A stretch of DNA of 15,503 nt from an uncultured Acetobacteraceae bacterium (GCA_937874445.1 CALNAL010000160.1:1-15503); one strand, 5' to 3'. Numbered from the stretch's first letter, positions 1 to 7,112 are shown. Notes: a model not told the origin generated them from the sequence alone. Made by a program: numbers and translations.

Positions 1-684
1 GCCGTGTTCCTCGGCTCGGCACGGGCGGCGGGCACGCGGGCTGTGCTCGACGCGGCGCTGGAGGCACGGGTCGCGGCGCTGCACGCGGAGGGCCGCACGG
101 TCTCGCTGCTGGTGGCGGGCGGCAAGGCGGTCGGGCTGATCGCGCTCGCCGACCAGCCCCGGCCGGACGCCCAGGCCGGTCTGGCCGCGCTGGAGGCCGA
201 GGGGATCGCCACCGTCCTGCTGACGGGCGACAGCCGCCGCGCTGCCGAGGCCGTCGGGCGGCAGCTCGGCATCCACGCCCGCGCCGAGCTGTTGCCGCAG
301 GACAAGCTGCGCCTGGTGCGCGAGATGCAGGACTCCGGGCAGGTGGTGGCCCAGGTGGGCGACGGCATCAACGACGCCCCCGCACTCGCCGCCGCCGACG
401 TGGGCATCGCCATGGGCGGGGGCACCGACGTGGCGCTGGAGGCCGCCGACGCGGCGGTGCTGCATGGGCGAGTGGGGGATGTCGCGCGGATGGTGCGCCT
501 GTCGCGGCGGACCATGGGCAACATCCGCCAGAACATCGCCCTCGCGCTGATCCTCAAGGGGGGCTTCCTCGTCACCACGCTCCTCGGCGTGACGGGGCTG
601 TGGCCGGCCATCCTCGCCGATACCGGCGCCACCGTGCTGGTCACCGCCAACGCCCTGCGCCTGCTGCGCCTGCGGCTCGATTGA
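1..684 (+). CDS. P1B-type Zn2+/Cd2+-exporting ATPase, C-terminal part (partial at window edge)
   Basis: Partial gene: the frame is open to the first base, so the true start lies outside the window. The 227 codons cover the end of the nucleotide-binding/phosphorylation region and the last two membrane helices of a heavy-metal P-type ATPase. Visible family motifs are TGDS, the hinge motif GDGINDAPALAAADVGIAMG, and a helix pair after NIRQN. In the last helices there is a lysine (codon 556-558, LKGG) and an aspartate (codon 619-621, ADTGATVLVTANALRLL). In ZntA/CadA proteins a Lys and an Asp at these places belong to the Zn/Cd transport site, so this is a P1B-2 pump rather than a copper pump. It would expel Zn2+/Cd2+/Pb2+ from the cytoplasm using ATP. 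The N-terminal metal-binding domain, the CPC helix and the DKTG loop are not in view, so the metal call rests on the last helices. Confidence 0.9.
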   Translation, partial: AVFLGSARAAGTRAVLDAALEARVAALHAEGRTVSLLVAGGKAVGLIALADQPRPDAQAGLAALEAEGIATVLLTGDSRRAAEAVGRQLGIHARAELLPQDKLRLVREMQDSGQVVAQVGDGINDAPALAAADVGIAMGGGTDVALEAADAAVLHGRVGDVARMVRLSRRTMGNIRQNIALALILKGGFLVTTLLGVTGLWPAILADTGATVLVTANALRLLRLRLD

Positions 685-710
685 GGTCCGGCGGGGGCGC
701 ACGGGGAAGG

Positions 711-840
711 AAGGCTTCTTTTTCCTGAAGGAAAAAGAAGCAAAAAGGACTTTGTTCGTTTGGCTCCGCGTCTGCCTCAGGCGCGGAGCTTAATGAATAA
801 AGCTTTCTTGGTTCTTCTTTCTCGAAAGAAGAACACCTTG
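711..840 (-). repeat. Intergenic three-hairpin repeat, copy 1 (inverted)
   Basis: Fills the gap between the convergent P-type ATPase and ABC permease genes. It contains three consecutive hairpins. The first has perfect 13-base arms at 714-726 and 729-741 (GCTTCTTTTTCCT type). The second has 12-base arms at 763-774 and 778-789 around CCT (GCTCCGCGTCTG / CAGGCGCGGAGC). The third has perfect 11-base arms at 811-821 and 824-834 (GTTCTTCTTTC). Read on the minus strand it matches the copies at 5264-5405 and 14682-14825, including the linker AAAGCTTTATTCATTAA. Placement between two gene ends suggests a bidirectional transcription or mRNA 3'-end barrier, but no long T-run follows any hairpin. Repeat edges are estimated by eye. 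Confidence 0.85.
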
Positions 841-862
841 CTTGCCTGCCAGGGGCGGCCCC

Positions 863-2110
863 TCAGCCGCGCAGCACCTCGGCGGGGGACTGGCGGTAGG
901 CGAGCACGGCCGGCAGCAGGGCCGCGCCCGCCCCGAGGGCAAGGAGGAGTCCGGCCTGGAGCAGGTCGCCTCCGGCCAGTTCCACCGGCAGGGCGATGCC
1001 GGCCTGGCGTTCCAGCCCCGCCGAGAGGGCCCAGGCGCCAGCGGTGCCGACCCCGACCCCCGCCACCACGCCGAGCGCCAGGAGCAGGAAGGATTCCATC
1101 CACACCAGCGCGAACACCGCCCCGCGGGCCGCCCCGAAGGCCCGCAGCGCGCCGATCTGGCGGCGGCGCTGCATCACCTCGGCCATCACCACCAGCAGGA
1201 TGGCCGCCCCCACCAGCCCCTGGGCGCCGGCCGCCACCAGCGCCAGGACCTTCCGGGCATCGCCCATCGTGCCGTAGAGACGGGCCAGCACCTCGCCGGG
1301 AAACACTGCCAGCGTGCCGTGGCCGCGGAAGCTCTGGCGCAGCGAATAGGCCGCCGCGATGCTCACCGGCTTGACCACGATCGCCGGCACGCCGGGCGCG
1401 TCGGCGCGGCGCGCGGCGGCCTCGTCCACCGGGCCGGCGAGGGGGGCATGGGCCTCGTCATCGTCATCGTCGTCGGCCGCGCCCGCCCCCACCCCGTGTT
1501 CGTGTTCGTGCTCGTGTTCGTGGACCTGCCAGACCGCCTGGATCGGCACCAGCACGGCGCGGTCCCAGGGCGTGCCGGTGGGGGCGAGCTGGCCCACCAC
1601 GTGATAGGCGATGCCGGCATGGACATGTCCGCCGGCCTCGATCTGTCCGTGCATCGGCACCAGCGTATCGCCCAGCGCGTGGGGCACCTTGGCGCCGACC
1701 ACGGCGTCGGAGAGCTGCTCCAGCCCGTGGCCCGCGCGCAGCCCGCCGAGGGCGCGCAGCATCGCCGTGGTGGTGCCGACGATGGGGGAGGCGCCAGCGA
1801 AATCGCCGAAGCCGACCGGGGCGGCGAAGGCCACCCGCGGGTCGGCGGAAAGTCGCGCCATCACCTCCCCCGGCACCAGCGTGAGCGGCGCCGGCTGGAG
1901 GAACACCGCGGAGAGCACCAGCTGGGTCTCGCTGCCCGGTGCGCCCACCACCAGGTCGAAGGCGGCGGCGGCACGGGCGCTGCCCAGGCGCAGGGCGCGC
2001 TCCTGCAGCGTCACCAGCACGCCCAGGCCGGTGGCGAAGGCGATGATGAGCACCAGCAGCAGGGCGCCCAGGCGGCGCGTGCCGAGATCGGCCAGCACGA
2101 AGCGGATCAT
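863..2110 (-). CDS. MacB/FtsX-type ABC transporter permease with His/Asp-rich periplasmic loop
   Basis: A 415-residue inner-membrane permease with the classic MacB/FtsX layout: one N-terminal helix (about residues 13-35), a large periplasmic domain (about 36-285), then three helices (about 289-311, 333-358 and 383-404) with a cytoplasmic QRRRQIGALRAFGA coupling segment between the second and third helix. The periplasmic domain holds HEHEHEHEH (197-205) and DDDDDDE (213-219), plus scattered GHVH and VPMH, which look like a metal-binding loop. The ATG start overlaps the stop of the ATPase gene by four bases (ATGA), so the two subunits are probably translationally coupled. The architecture resembles ABC pairs of the Zur-controlled zinc-starvation locus of Pseudomonas (PA4063-PA4066 type); this link is from memory. 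Lipoprotein release or macrolide export is less likely given the His/Asp loop. The transported substrate is unknown. Confidence 0.85.
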   Translation of the reverse strand: MIRFVLADLGTRRLGALLLVLIIAFATGLGVLVTLQERALRLGSARAAAAFDLVVGAPGSETQLVLSAVFLQPAPLTLVPGEVMARLSADPRVAFAAPVGFGDFAGASPIVGTTTAMLRALGGLRAGHGLEQLSDAVVGAKVPHALGDTLVPMHGQIEAGGHVHAGIAYHVVGQLAPTGTPWDRAVLVPIQAVWQVHEHEHEHEHGVGAGAADDDDDDEAHAPLAGPVDEAAARRADAPGVPAIVVKPVSIAAAYSLRQSFRGHGTLAVFPGEVLARLYGTMGDARKVLALVAAGAQGLVGAAILLVVMAEVMQRRRQIGALRAFGAARGAVFALVWMESFLLLALGVVAGVGVGTAGAWALSAGLERQAGIALPVELAGGDLLQAGLLLALGAGAALLPAVLAYRQSPAEVLRG

Positions 2111-2829
2111 GCCGCGTCTCCTTCTCCGGTGACGAAGCGGCCACCCTCCAGGCGGGCGTGCCGGGCGATGCGTGCGGCGAACACCGGGTCGTGGCTGGCG
2201 ACGATCAGGCTCGCTCCCAGGTTGGCGGCGAGTCCCACCAGCAGCTCGGCCACCGCGTGTCCCGCCACCGGGTCGAGGCTGGCGGTGGGCTCGTCGGCGA
2301 CGACGATGCCGGGGCGGCACAGCAGGGCGCGCGCCACGGCGGTGCGCTGCTTCTGCCCGCGCGAGAGGGTGCCGGCACGCTGCTGCGGCCGATCCAGTCC
2401 GACCCGGACGAGCAGCGCGTCGGCCTCGGTCCGCAACGCCGGGGGCAGGCGCCCCCAGCGGGCCAGACGTTGCGGCAGCATGACGTTCTCGCGCACCGAC
2501 AGGGCGGGAAAGAGGTGGAAATCCTGCATCACCAGCCCGACATGGCCGGCGCGCCAGCGGTCGCGCGCCCCCTCGGAAAGGCCGATGAGATTGATCCCGT
2601 CCCAGGCAACCACCCCCTGGCCGCGCCCGTCGAGCCCGGTGACGGCGTTGAGGAAGGTGGTCTTGCCGGCGCCGGAGGGACCGCTGACCAGCAGCGCCTC
2701 GCCGGCGGCCAGCGTCAGGGCGGGCACTTCGAGCGCCGGCGCGTCGAGGCCGGGGTAGCGCACGACGAGGTCGCGAATGGCCAAGGCGGACTTGGGGGCG
2801 GACTTTGGGGCGGACTTTGGGGCGGACAT
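2107..2829 (-). CDS. ABC transporter ATP-binding protein (MacB/LolD family)
   Basis: A 240-residue ATPase partner of the downstream permease. Visible motifs: Walker A GPSGAGKTT (50-58), Q-loop Gln102 in LVMQDFHLFP, a signature LSRGQKQR (155-162, Gly replaced by Arg in the usual LSGGQ), Walker B VVADEP (176-181), D-loop SLD and switch His213 (ASHDP). The start at 2829 lies two bases after the stop of the upstream secreted-protein gene and lacks a strong ribosome-binding site, pointing to translational coupling. The N-terminus is odd: MSAPKSAPKSAPKSALAIRD, where SAPK is repeated three times by a tandem 12-base DNA repeat. If that tail is trimmed the ATPase proper begins at about residue 16. The family is MacB/LolD-like, so it energises a mechanotransmission-type permease rather than a classical importer. 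The specific substrate cannot be told from the ATPase. Confidence 0.92.
   Translation of the reverse strand: MSAPKSAPKSAPKSALAIRDLVVRYPGLDAPALEVPALTLAAGEALLVSGPSGAGKTTFLNAVTGLDGRGQGVVAWDGINLIGLSEGARDRWRAGHVGLVMQDFHLFPALSVRENVMLPQRLARWGRLPPALRTEADALLVRVGLDRPQQRAGTLSRGQKQRTAVARALLCRPGIVVADEPTASLDPVAGHAVAELLVGLAANLGASLIVASHDPVFAARIARHARLEGGRFVTGEGDAA
2785..2829. repeat. 12-bp tandem repeat at the 5' end of the ABC ATPase gene
   Basis: Three full units and a partial fourth of GGCGGACTTTGG (the first reads GGCGGACTTGGG) lie back to back and encode (SAPK)3 just after the start codon. The period is a multiple of three, so gain or loss of units would change tail length without a frameshift. Confidence 0.85.
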
Positions 2830-2831
2830 GG

Positions 2832-3296
2832 CTACACCGCGTGGAAGGAGGCGCCGACCAGACGCACCAGGCTGAGGAACTCGGTGTCCGGGTCGCGCCA
2901 GGAGCCCACCTCCAGCGTGCCGGTCACGGTGATGGGCGCGTTGTACTGCACGAAGGTCTGCGGTCGGGAGAGATAGACGACGACGATGTTGTCCGGCCAG
3001 TCGGCGTCGGAGGAGCAGAACGGGCAGAGCGCCATCGGCTTCTCGGTCAGCACGAAGAAGCGGGCCTCGGCCTTGAGCGGGGGGGCCATGAAGCCGCGCA
3101 TCGTCACGGAATGGCCGCGCTCGCCCTGGAGCTTTGCGGAAAAGATCAGCCCGAGTGGACTGACTCCGCTGTAGAGGTCGTTGAAGGAAAGTAACGTCGC
3201 GGCCCGGGCGCGCGGGCCCGTCGGAGCGAGAAGGGCCGGGGCAAGCAGGGCCGGCAGGGCGAAGGCACCGAGAAGGTGGCGGCGCGAGGGCATCAT
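2832..3296 (-). CDS. Tat-exported small protein with CPFC motif, upstream of the ABC pair (possible DUF3299-like)
   Basis: A 154-residue protein with an N-terminal PSRRHLLGAF twin-arginine motif, a hydrophobic stretch and a probable ARA cleavage site near residue 32, so it should act in the periplasm. The mature part has SVTMRGFMAPPL (64-74), then a CPFC motif (91-94) in CPFCSSDADWPDN, and a beta-rich end. The pattern is reminiscent of the DUF3299 proteins that accompany metal-linked MacB-type ABC genes; I am not certain of the family. CPFC could bind metal or act in thiol exchange. I chose the start at 3296 because GGAG sits nine bases upstream. An ATG at 3311 would add five residues but has no good ribosome-binding site, and 3293 is also possible. 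The stop is two bases from the ATPase start, giving a three-gene operon. Confidence 0.75.
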   Translation of the reverse strand: MMPSRRHLLGAFALPALLAPALLAPTGPRARAATLLSFNDLYSGVSPLGLIFSAKLQGERGHSVTMRGFMAPPLKAEARFFVLTEKPMALCPFCSSDADWPDNIVVVYLSRPQTFVQYNAPITVTGTLEVGSWRDPDTEFLSLVRLVGASFHAV

Positions 3297-3316
3297 CGGG
3301 GAAGGCTCCATGCAGC

Positions 3317-3347
3317 GGCCCCGGGGAGGCGAACCTCTCCCGGGGCC
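3317..3347. other. GC-rich hairpin between alkaline phosphatase and the ABC operon
   Basis: Thirteen-base arms GGCCCCGGGGAGG and CCTCTCCCGGGGCC (with one bulged T) surround a CGAA loop. It lies between the phosphatase stop and the next gene's start on the minus strand. In that direction no T-run follows, so it is either a weak or U-less terminator or a structure reducing readthrough into the ABC genes. On the plus strand only TTT follows. Confidence 0.6.
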
Positions 3348-3365
3348 TTTGTGCCGCTCTCGGAA

Positions 3366-5102
3366 CTACTGACGGCGGGTGGGCGCGAGGGCCATGGCAT
3401 CGGCGAGCACGCGATAGACGTCGCTCTCCTCCATGTAGCCCTTGAACTCCTCCGCGCCGGGGCCGGCGGCCTGGAGCACCACGTCGTCCACGGAGTGCAC
3501 GGCGGTGTCCTCGTTGCGGGGGATGTTGCCGTGGCGCAGCACCGCGCCGGGGATGTCCTTGTAGGCCTCGTTGGCGACGTACTGCTTCTTCTCGTTCTGC
3601 ACCGCCGGCTCGAAGGGGCCGTCCATCTTCGGGCGGAAGGTCTCGTAGTAGTCGGGGAAGTCGGCGGCGAACATCGCCAGGCGGCGCGAGACGTCCACGG
3701 TGTCGGGATAGTGGCTGCCGTTGGTGTGGGTGTAGTTGGGGAAGCCGGCGGCGGCGTAGGTGCCGACCTTCTCGCGCATCTCGGTGCCCGGCTTGTTGTC
3801 GTCGATGGTGCCGATCAGCGAGGCGGCGTGGGTGTGGTCGCCCGTCACCACGATCAGCGTGTCGGGGTGGGTCTTGACGAAGTCGCGGGCGGCGGCGATG
3901 GCGTCGTCGAACTCGATCGTATCGACAATGGCACGTTCCCAGTCCATCGGGTGGGCGGCCTTGTCGATGCACGAGCCTTCGACCATCAGGAAGAAGCCGT
4001 CCTTGTTCTGCGACAGCCGGTCGAGGGCGACCTTGGTCATCTCGACCAGGCCGGGCTGGTCGGGGAACTTGGAGACCGTGCCTTTCTTGAGCTGCAGGCG
4101 GTCGAGCGCGTAGTCCATGTTGCCGGTGTGGAACAGGCCCAGCAGCTTGCCCCGCGGCGCCTTGCGCATCTCGGCGGCATTGGTGGCCAGCGCGTAGCCG
4201 GCGGCCTTGGCGTCGCCGACGAGGTCCTTGCTGTCCTTGCGCTTCGATCCCGGAACGTTCTGCGGCAGGTAGTAGGCCGAGCCGCCCCCGAGGATCACCT
4301 CGGGCTTGAGCGCCATGATCTGCTCGGCGATGACGGCCTTGTCGGCGCGCTTGCGGGTGTGGGCGAATACCGCGGCGGGGGTGGCATCCTCCAGCTCGGA
4401 GGTGACGACCACGCCGAGGGACTTCTTCGTCGTGCGGCGCAGCGCCTCGGCGATGTTCTCCACGCGCGGGTCGTCGAGGCTGTCGGGGGTGCGGTCGGCA
4501 TAGACGCCGAGCGCGTTCACCGCCGACTTGTGGCCGGTCATGTAGGCCGACATGGTGTTGGCGCTGTCGGTGGCGATGGCGCCGGTCGAGGAGGTGCCGA
4601 TGAAGGCCATGTGGTCGAGGTCGTCCATGGCCAGGCGCCCGTCGGCCTTTCCCTCGGTCATGCCGCGCGACATGATGCGCGCCGCGGTGCGGAAGGAAAC
4701 CGAGAGCCCGTCACCGAGAAAGAAGATGACGTTCTTCGCCTTGGGCTTCGCGGGCGTGGCATAGACATCCCAGGCCACGGTTTTCGTTTCGTTTCCGGCC
4801 GTGGCGGTCACGCTGTGGTGGCCCGGCTTGCCGAGGGTGACGGCGCGCGCCAGCACGGCAGAGGCGGTGGTGCCCGGCTCGGTCGCGACGAAGGAAAGCT
4901 CCTTGCCGAGCATCTTGGCGGCGGGCTGGCCGTCGATGGTGACGCTGACATCCTGCGGCGCCACCTGGGCGTCGAATTCCACCTTCAGGTCGAAGGGAGA
5001 GCCGGCCATGATGGTGGCGCGATCGAGCGGGTAGATTGTTGCGGCTCCGGCCGGGATGGCCAAAGATGACAGTAATATTGCACTGAGACAGAGCGTCCGC
5101 AT
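3366..5102 (-). CDS. Secreted PhoA-type alkaline phosphatase
   Basis: A 578-residue exported phosphomonoesterase. Residues 1-20 are a signal peptide (LCLSAILLSSLAIPAGA, cut after AGA). Residues about 24-115 form a beta-rich N-terminal domain. The alkaline phosphatase domain follows. Catalytic features by comparison with E. coli PhoA: Asp131 in FLGDGL, nucleophile Ser180 in TDSANTMSAYMTGH, Glu375, Asp380 and His384 in VEGSCIDKAAH, Asp422 and His423 in TGDHTHA, and His536 in AVHSVDD as the counterpart of His412. All zinc-site residues appear present, so it should be active. The start at 5102 has AAAGGAA upstream and gives a clean signal peptide; an upstream in-frame ATG at 5147 would spoil it. 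It would release phosphate from organic phosphates in the periplasm or outside. No convincing Pho box was seen upstream. Confidence 0.94.
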   Translation of the reverse strand: MRTLCLSAILLSSLAIPAGAATIYPLDRATIMAGSPFDLKVEFDAQVAPQDVSVTIDGQPAAKMLGKELSFVATEPGTTASAVLARAVTLGKPGHHSVTATAGNETKTVAWDVYATPAKPKAKNVIFFLGDGLSVSFRTAARIMSRGMTEGKADGRLAMDDLDHMAFIGTSSTGAIATDSANTMSAYMTGHKSAVNALGVYADRTPDSLDDPRVENIAEALRRTTKKSLGVVVTSELEDATPAAVFAHTRKRADKAVIAEQIMALKPEVILGGGSAYYLPQNVPGSKRKDSKDLVGDAKAAGYALATNAAEMRKAPRGKLLGLFHTGNMDYALDRLQLKKGTVSKFPDQPGLVEMTKVALDRLSQNKDGFFLMVEGSCIDKAAHPMDWERAIVDTIEFDDAIAAARDFVKTHPDTLIVVTGDHTHAASLIGTIDDNKPGTEMREKVGTYAAAGFPNYTHTNGSHYPDTVDVSRRLAMFAADFPDYYETFRPKMDGPFEPAVQNEKKQYVANEAYKDIPGAVLRHGNIPRNEDTAVHSVDDVVLQAAGPGAEEFKGYMEESDVYRVLADAMALAPTRRQ

Positions 5103-5115
5103 CGGCGTTCCTTTG

Positions 5116-5161
5116 CCTGTACCGGTTGATGCGCGGAGCGATAACATTCAACAGGTACAGG
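5116..5161. promoter_or_regulatory. Inverted repeat upstream of the alkaline phosphatase gene
   Basis: CCTGTACCGGTTG (5116-5128) and CAACAGGTACAGG (5149-5161) are complementary at 12 of 13 positions, with a 20-base spacer. The proximal arm begins 14 bases from the start codon, next to the ribosome-binding site, so this could be a regulator operator or an RNA hairpin that masks translation initiation. It does not match the Pho box or Zur box patterns I know. A possible -35 element TTGACC (minus strand) overlaps the distal arm. Confidence 0.5.
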
Positions 5162-5263
5162 TCAAGGAAGAACGGGCCGTGTCTTCAAACCTACACGGCG
5201 CCGTCACGGATGCGTCAAAATCGGATGCTTCGGCTTGCCCGGCCGGCGCGGAGCCGCAGGGCA

Positions 5264-5405
5264 GGGAAGGGGCCTCCTTTCGAGAAGGGAGAAGCAGGAA
5301 AGCCTCGCTCGCCGAGGCTCCGCGCCTGAAACAAACGCGGAGCCCGACGGGCAAAATCCTCTTTGCTTCTTTATTCCCTTCAGGAAAAAGGAACCCCGCC
5401 TCCCT
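5264..5405 (+). repeat. Intergenic three-hairpin repeat, copy 2
   Basis: Lies directly 3' of the MmgE/PrpD gene, in the 304-base gap 5103-5406 that otherwise holds only the alkaline phosphatase leader. First hairpin: CTCCTTTC (5274-5281) with GAAGGGAG (5284-5291). Second: perfect nine-base arms GGCTCCGCG (5316-5324) and CGCGGAGCC (5336-5344). The third, about 5363-5393, is degenerate compared with the other copies but keeps the TTCAGGAAAAAGGAA arm. Same orientation as the copy at 14682-14825 and opposite to that at 711-840. This copy is the most diverged of the three. Confidence 0.8.
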
Positions 5406-5406
5406 T

Positions 5407-6891
5407 TCAGCTCTTGAGGCGTGCCCGCTCGAACAAGGTGCCCAGGTTGGGGGCGCGGTCGAGGGTCCAGACGGCGTCGAGCAGGGCACGCATCTGCCGC
5501 TCGGCCATCACGCTCCTGGCATTGCGGCGGAACTTCTCCTCCGCGTCGGGACGGGCCATCGGCTTGCCGCCGAAGCCGGGAAGGTCGTCCACCTCCTCGC
5601 TCAGCTCGCGTCCGTCGTCGAGCTTGATGGTGATGCGATTGGGAATCTTCTGGGGATACATCGCCGTCAGCGCGGCATCTTCCTCGACCGTCAGCTTGCC
5701 GAGCAGAGCCTTCAGGCGGGGATCGGCCATCGCCTTCTCGGAATAGGAGTGGGCGGTGATCTCGTGGTCGAGCAGGGTGCGGGCGACGATGTAGGGCAGG
5801 CTGTGGTCGGCGGTGCCGCTGGTCTTGGGGGCCCATTTCTCCGGCGAGTCCGCCGAATACTGCATCCCCGCATGCGAGGTGGTGACGGCGATCGCGGAGA
5901 TGCGGGCGGGATCGGGGATCTTGGCGCCGAGGCGCACCGCCGCGACGATGGCCGTCTGCAGCAGGGCCTGCGCCGGATAGGCCTTGATCTGGCAGGCGTT
6001 GATCTTGAAGGGATGACCATGGCCGCCGAAGCCCGCCTCGTCGAGTTCGAACGGGCCCGAGACCATCTTGAAGAATCCCGCCTTGCCCTCGAAGGCCGGG
6101 GCCGGGCCGGTGATGCCGGCGCGGGCCAGCTCGGCGGCGAATACCCCGTTGCGTCCGGCATCGGCGTCGGCGAGACCCTTCCAGTGGGAGATCACCTCCA
6201 GGCGCGTCTGGTTCGAGGCGAGATGCCCCGCGAAGGAGAGGTTCACCGCCTGGGCGAGGCGGGCGGCGTCGAGGTGCATCAGCTTGCCCGCCGCCAGGGC
6301 CGCGGCCGGCAGGCTGAAGTTGGGATGGTCCCAGCCGCGCGCGCTGATCTGCACCGTGTCGAGCAGGTGGCAGTCGATCTCGTAGGCGAGCACCATGGCG
6401 AGGAGGAGATCCCGGCCGGAACGTCCTTCCGATTCAGCAACGGCCAGGCAGGGCGTGATGTTGTCGGAGGGGTGGCCGACCTCGCGGCCGGCGTAGGTGT
6501 CGTTGAGGTCGAGGAAGCGTACCGCGGCGCCGTTGATGAAGGAGGCCCAGTCCGGCGTGGTGCGCGCGGTGGTGCCGAGCACGGTCGCGGCCCGCGTGCC
6601 GCGCGTGGCGGTGGCCGGCGCGAGGCCGCGCACGGCCTTCACCGGGGACTCGCGGAAGGCGCCGAGGGCACAGCCCAACGCATCCACGAGATGAATCTTG
6701 GCCTGCTCGATGGTGGCCGCATCGAGATCGGCGTAGCCCAGGCCGGCGGCGTAGTTGGCGAGGCGGGTCGCGAGGGAGACCTCCTCGGCATGGGCGGGAG
6801 TGCTGTGCAGCAGCATGGGCAGGCCCAGGGCGCTGCCGGCGAGCGTGCCGCCGGCACCAGCCAGCAGCGCACGGCGCGAGATGCGGGTCAT
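5407..6891 (-). CDS. MmgE/PrpD family protein with Tat signal peptide
   Basis: A 494-residue MmgE/PrpD protein, the family of 2-methylcitrate dehydratase and cis-aconitate decarboxylase. Residues 1-35 form a twin-arginine signal: ISRRALLAG, a hydrophobic run and STPAHA before EEVSLATRLA. Family features follow: INGAAVRFLDLND (119-131), HPSDNITP (140-147), the GWDHPNFSLP region and TADHSLPYIVA. Length beyond the signal fits a normal family member. Export is unusual, because PrpD acts in the cytosolic methylcitrate cycle; periplasmic dehydration/hydration or decarboxylation of a polycarboxylate is implied. The start at 6891 has GAGG nine bases upstream, and its ATG overlaps (TGATG) the stop of the remnant frame before it. 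It is the last gene of the catabolic operon and is followed by repeat copy 2. The substrate is not readable from sequence. Confidence 0.88.
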   Translation of the reverse strand: MTRISRRALLAGAGGTLAGSALGLPMLLHSTPAHAEEVSLATRLANYAAGLGYADLDAATIEQAKIHLVDALGCALGAFRESPVKAVRGLAPATATRGTRAATVLGTTARTTPDWASFINGAAVRFLDLNDTYAGREVGHPSDNITPCLAVAESEGRSGRDLLLAMVLAYEIDCHLLDTVQISARGWDHPNFSLPAAALAAGKLMHLDAARLAQAVNLSFAGHLASNQTRLEVISHWKGLADADAGRNGVFAAELARAGITGPAPAFEGKAGFFKMVSGPFELDEAGFGGHGHPFKINACQIKAYPAQALLQTAIVAAVRLGAKIPDPARISAIAVTTSHAGMQYSADSPEKWAPKTSGTADHSLPYIVARTLLDHEITAHSYSEKAMADPRLKALLGKLTVEEDAALTAMYPQKIPNRITIKLDDGRELSEEVDDLPGFGGKPMARPDAEEKFRRNARSVMAERQMRALLDAVWTLDRAPNLGTLFERARLKS

Positions 6892-7112
6892 CAGGGGATT
6901 CCTCTTGTGATTTCCGGGAGGCTTTCCATTCGCGGGAGAAACGCAGCCGGCAGGTGGCTGCCCCACCGGCCGCGCCAGACGTCAAGCACTTGCCACAATC
7001 CGATGAGGTTCCACCAAGCCAGCCCGCCGATCATGTTTACCACGAAGCTTGAGATGATGTTAATGCTGCCGACGGGGGCAAGGAGCGGCGCGAAAGCCCA
7101 GAGGGATGTGGC
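6891..7112 (-). pseudogene. C-terminal remnant of a second CitT-like transporter
   Basis: Immediately after the amidohydrolase stop codon the same frame stays open for 73 codons and ends in a TGA that overlaps the MmgE/PrpD start. Codons at 6993-7073 read VGSINIISSFVVNMIGG then LAWWNLIGLW, matching the last residues of the intact carrier (IGGVNALSSFVVNMVVG, LVWWSIIGLW) at 17 of 27 positions. The intact gene has TGA right after the final Trp; here the frame runs on into unrelated sequence. This looks like the scar of a lost paralogous carrier gene. A short translated product starting inside it (for example the ATG in VVNMIGG) cannot be excluded, because the stop is placed for coupling to the next gene. 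Confidence 0.75.

Noticed and set aside
842..2758. Long open frame on the plus strand opposite the ABC permease and ATPase
   Set aside because: The protein is low-complexity (rich in His, Arg, Gly and Gln) with no family motif, while the minus strand carries clear ABC motifs. Long antisense frames are expected at this GC content.
3276..5069. Long plus-strand open frame opposite the alkaline phosphatase
   Set aside because: Repetitive Val/Gly/His/Leu composition and no recognisable domain; the opposite strand encodes a complete phosphatase with all active-site residues.
5141..5148. ATAACATT (AATGTTAT on the minus strand) upstream of alkaline phosphatase as a Zur half-site
   Set aside because: Only one half-site is present with no symmetric partner, so it is not enough to call a Zur operator.
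5103..5260. Pho box upstream of alkaline phosphatase
   Set aside because: I looked for paired CTGTCAT-type repeats 11 bases apart and found only CCTGTACCTGT, which does not fit well.
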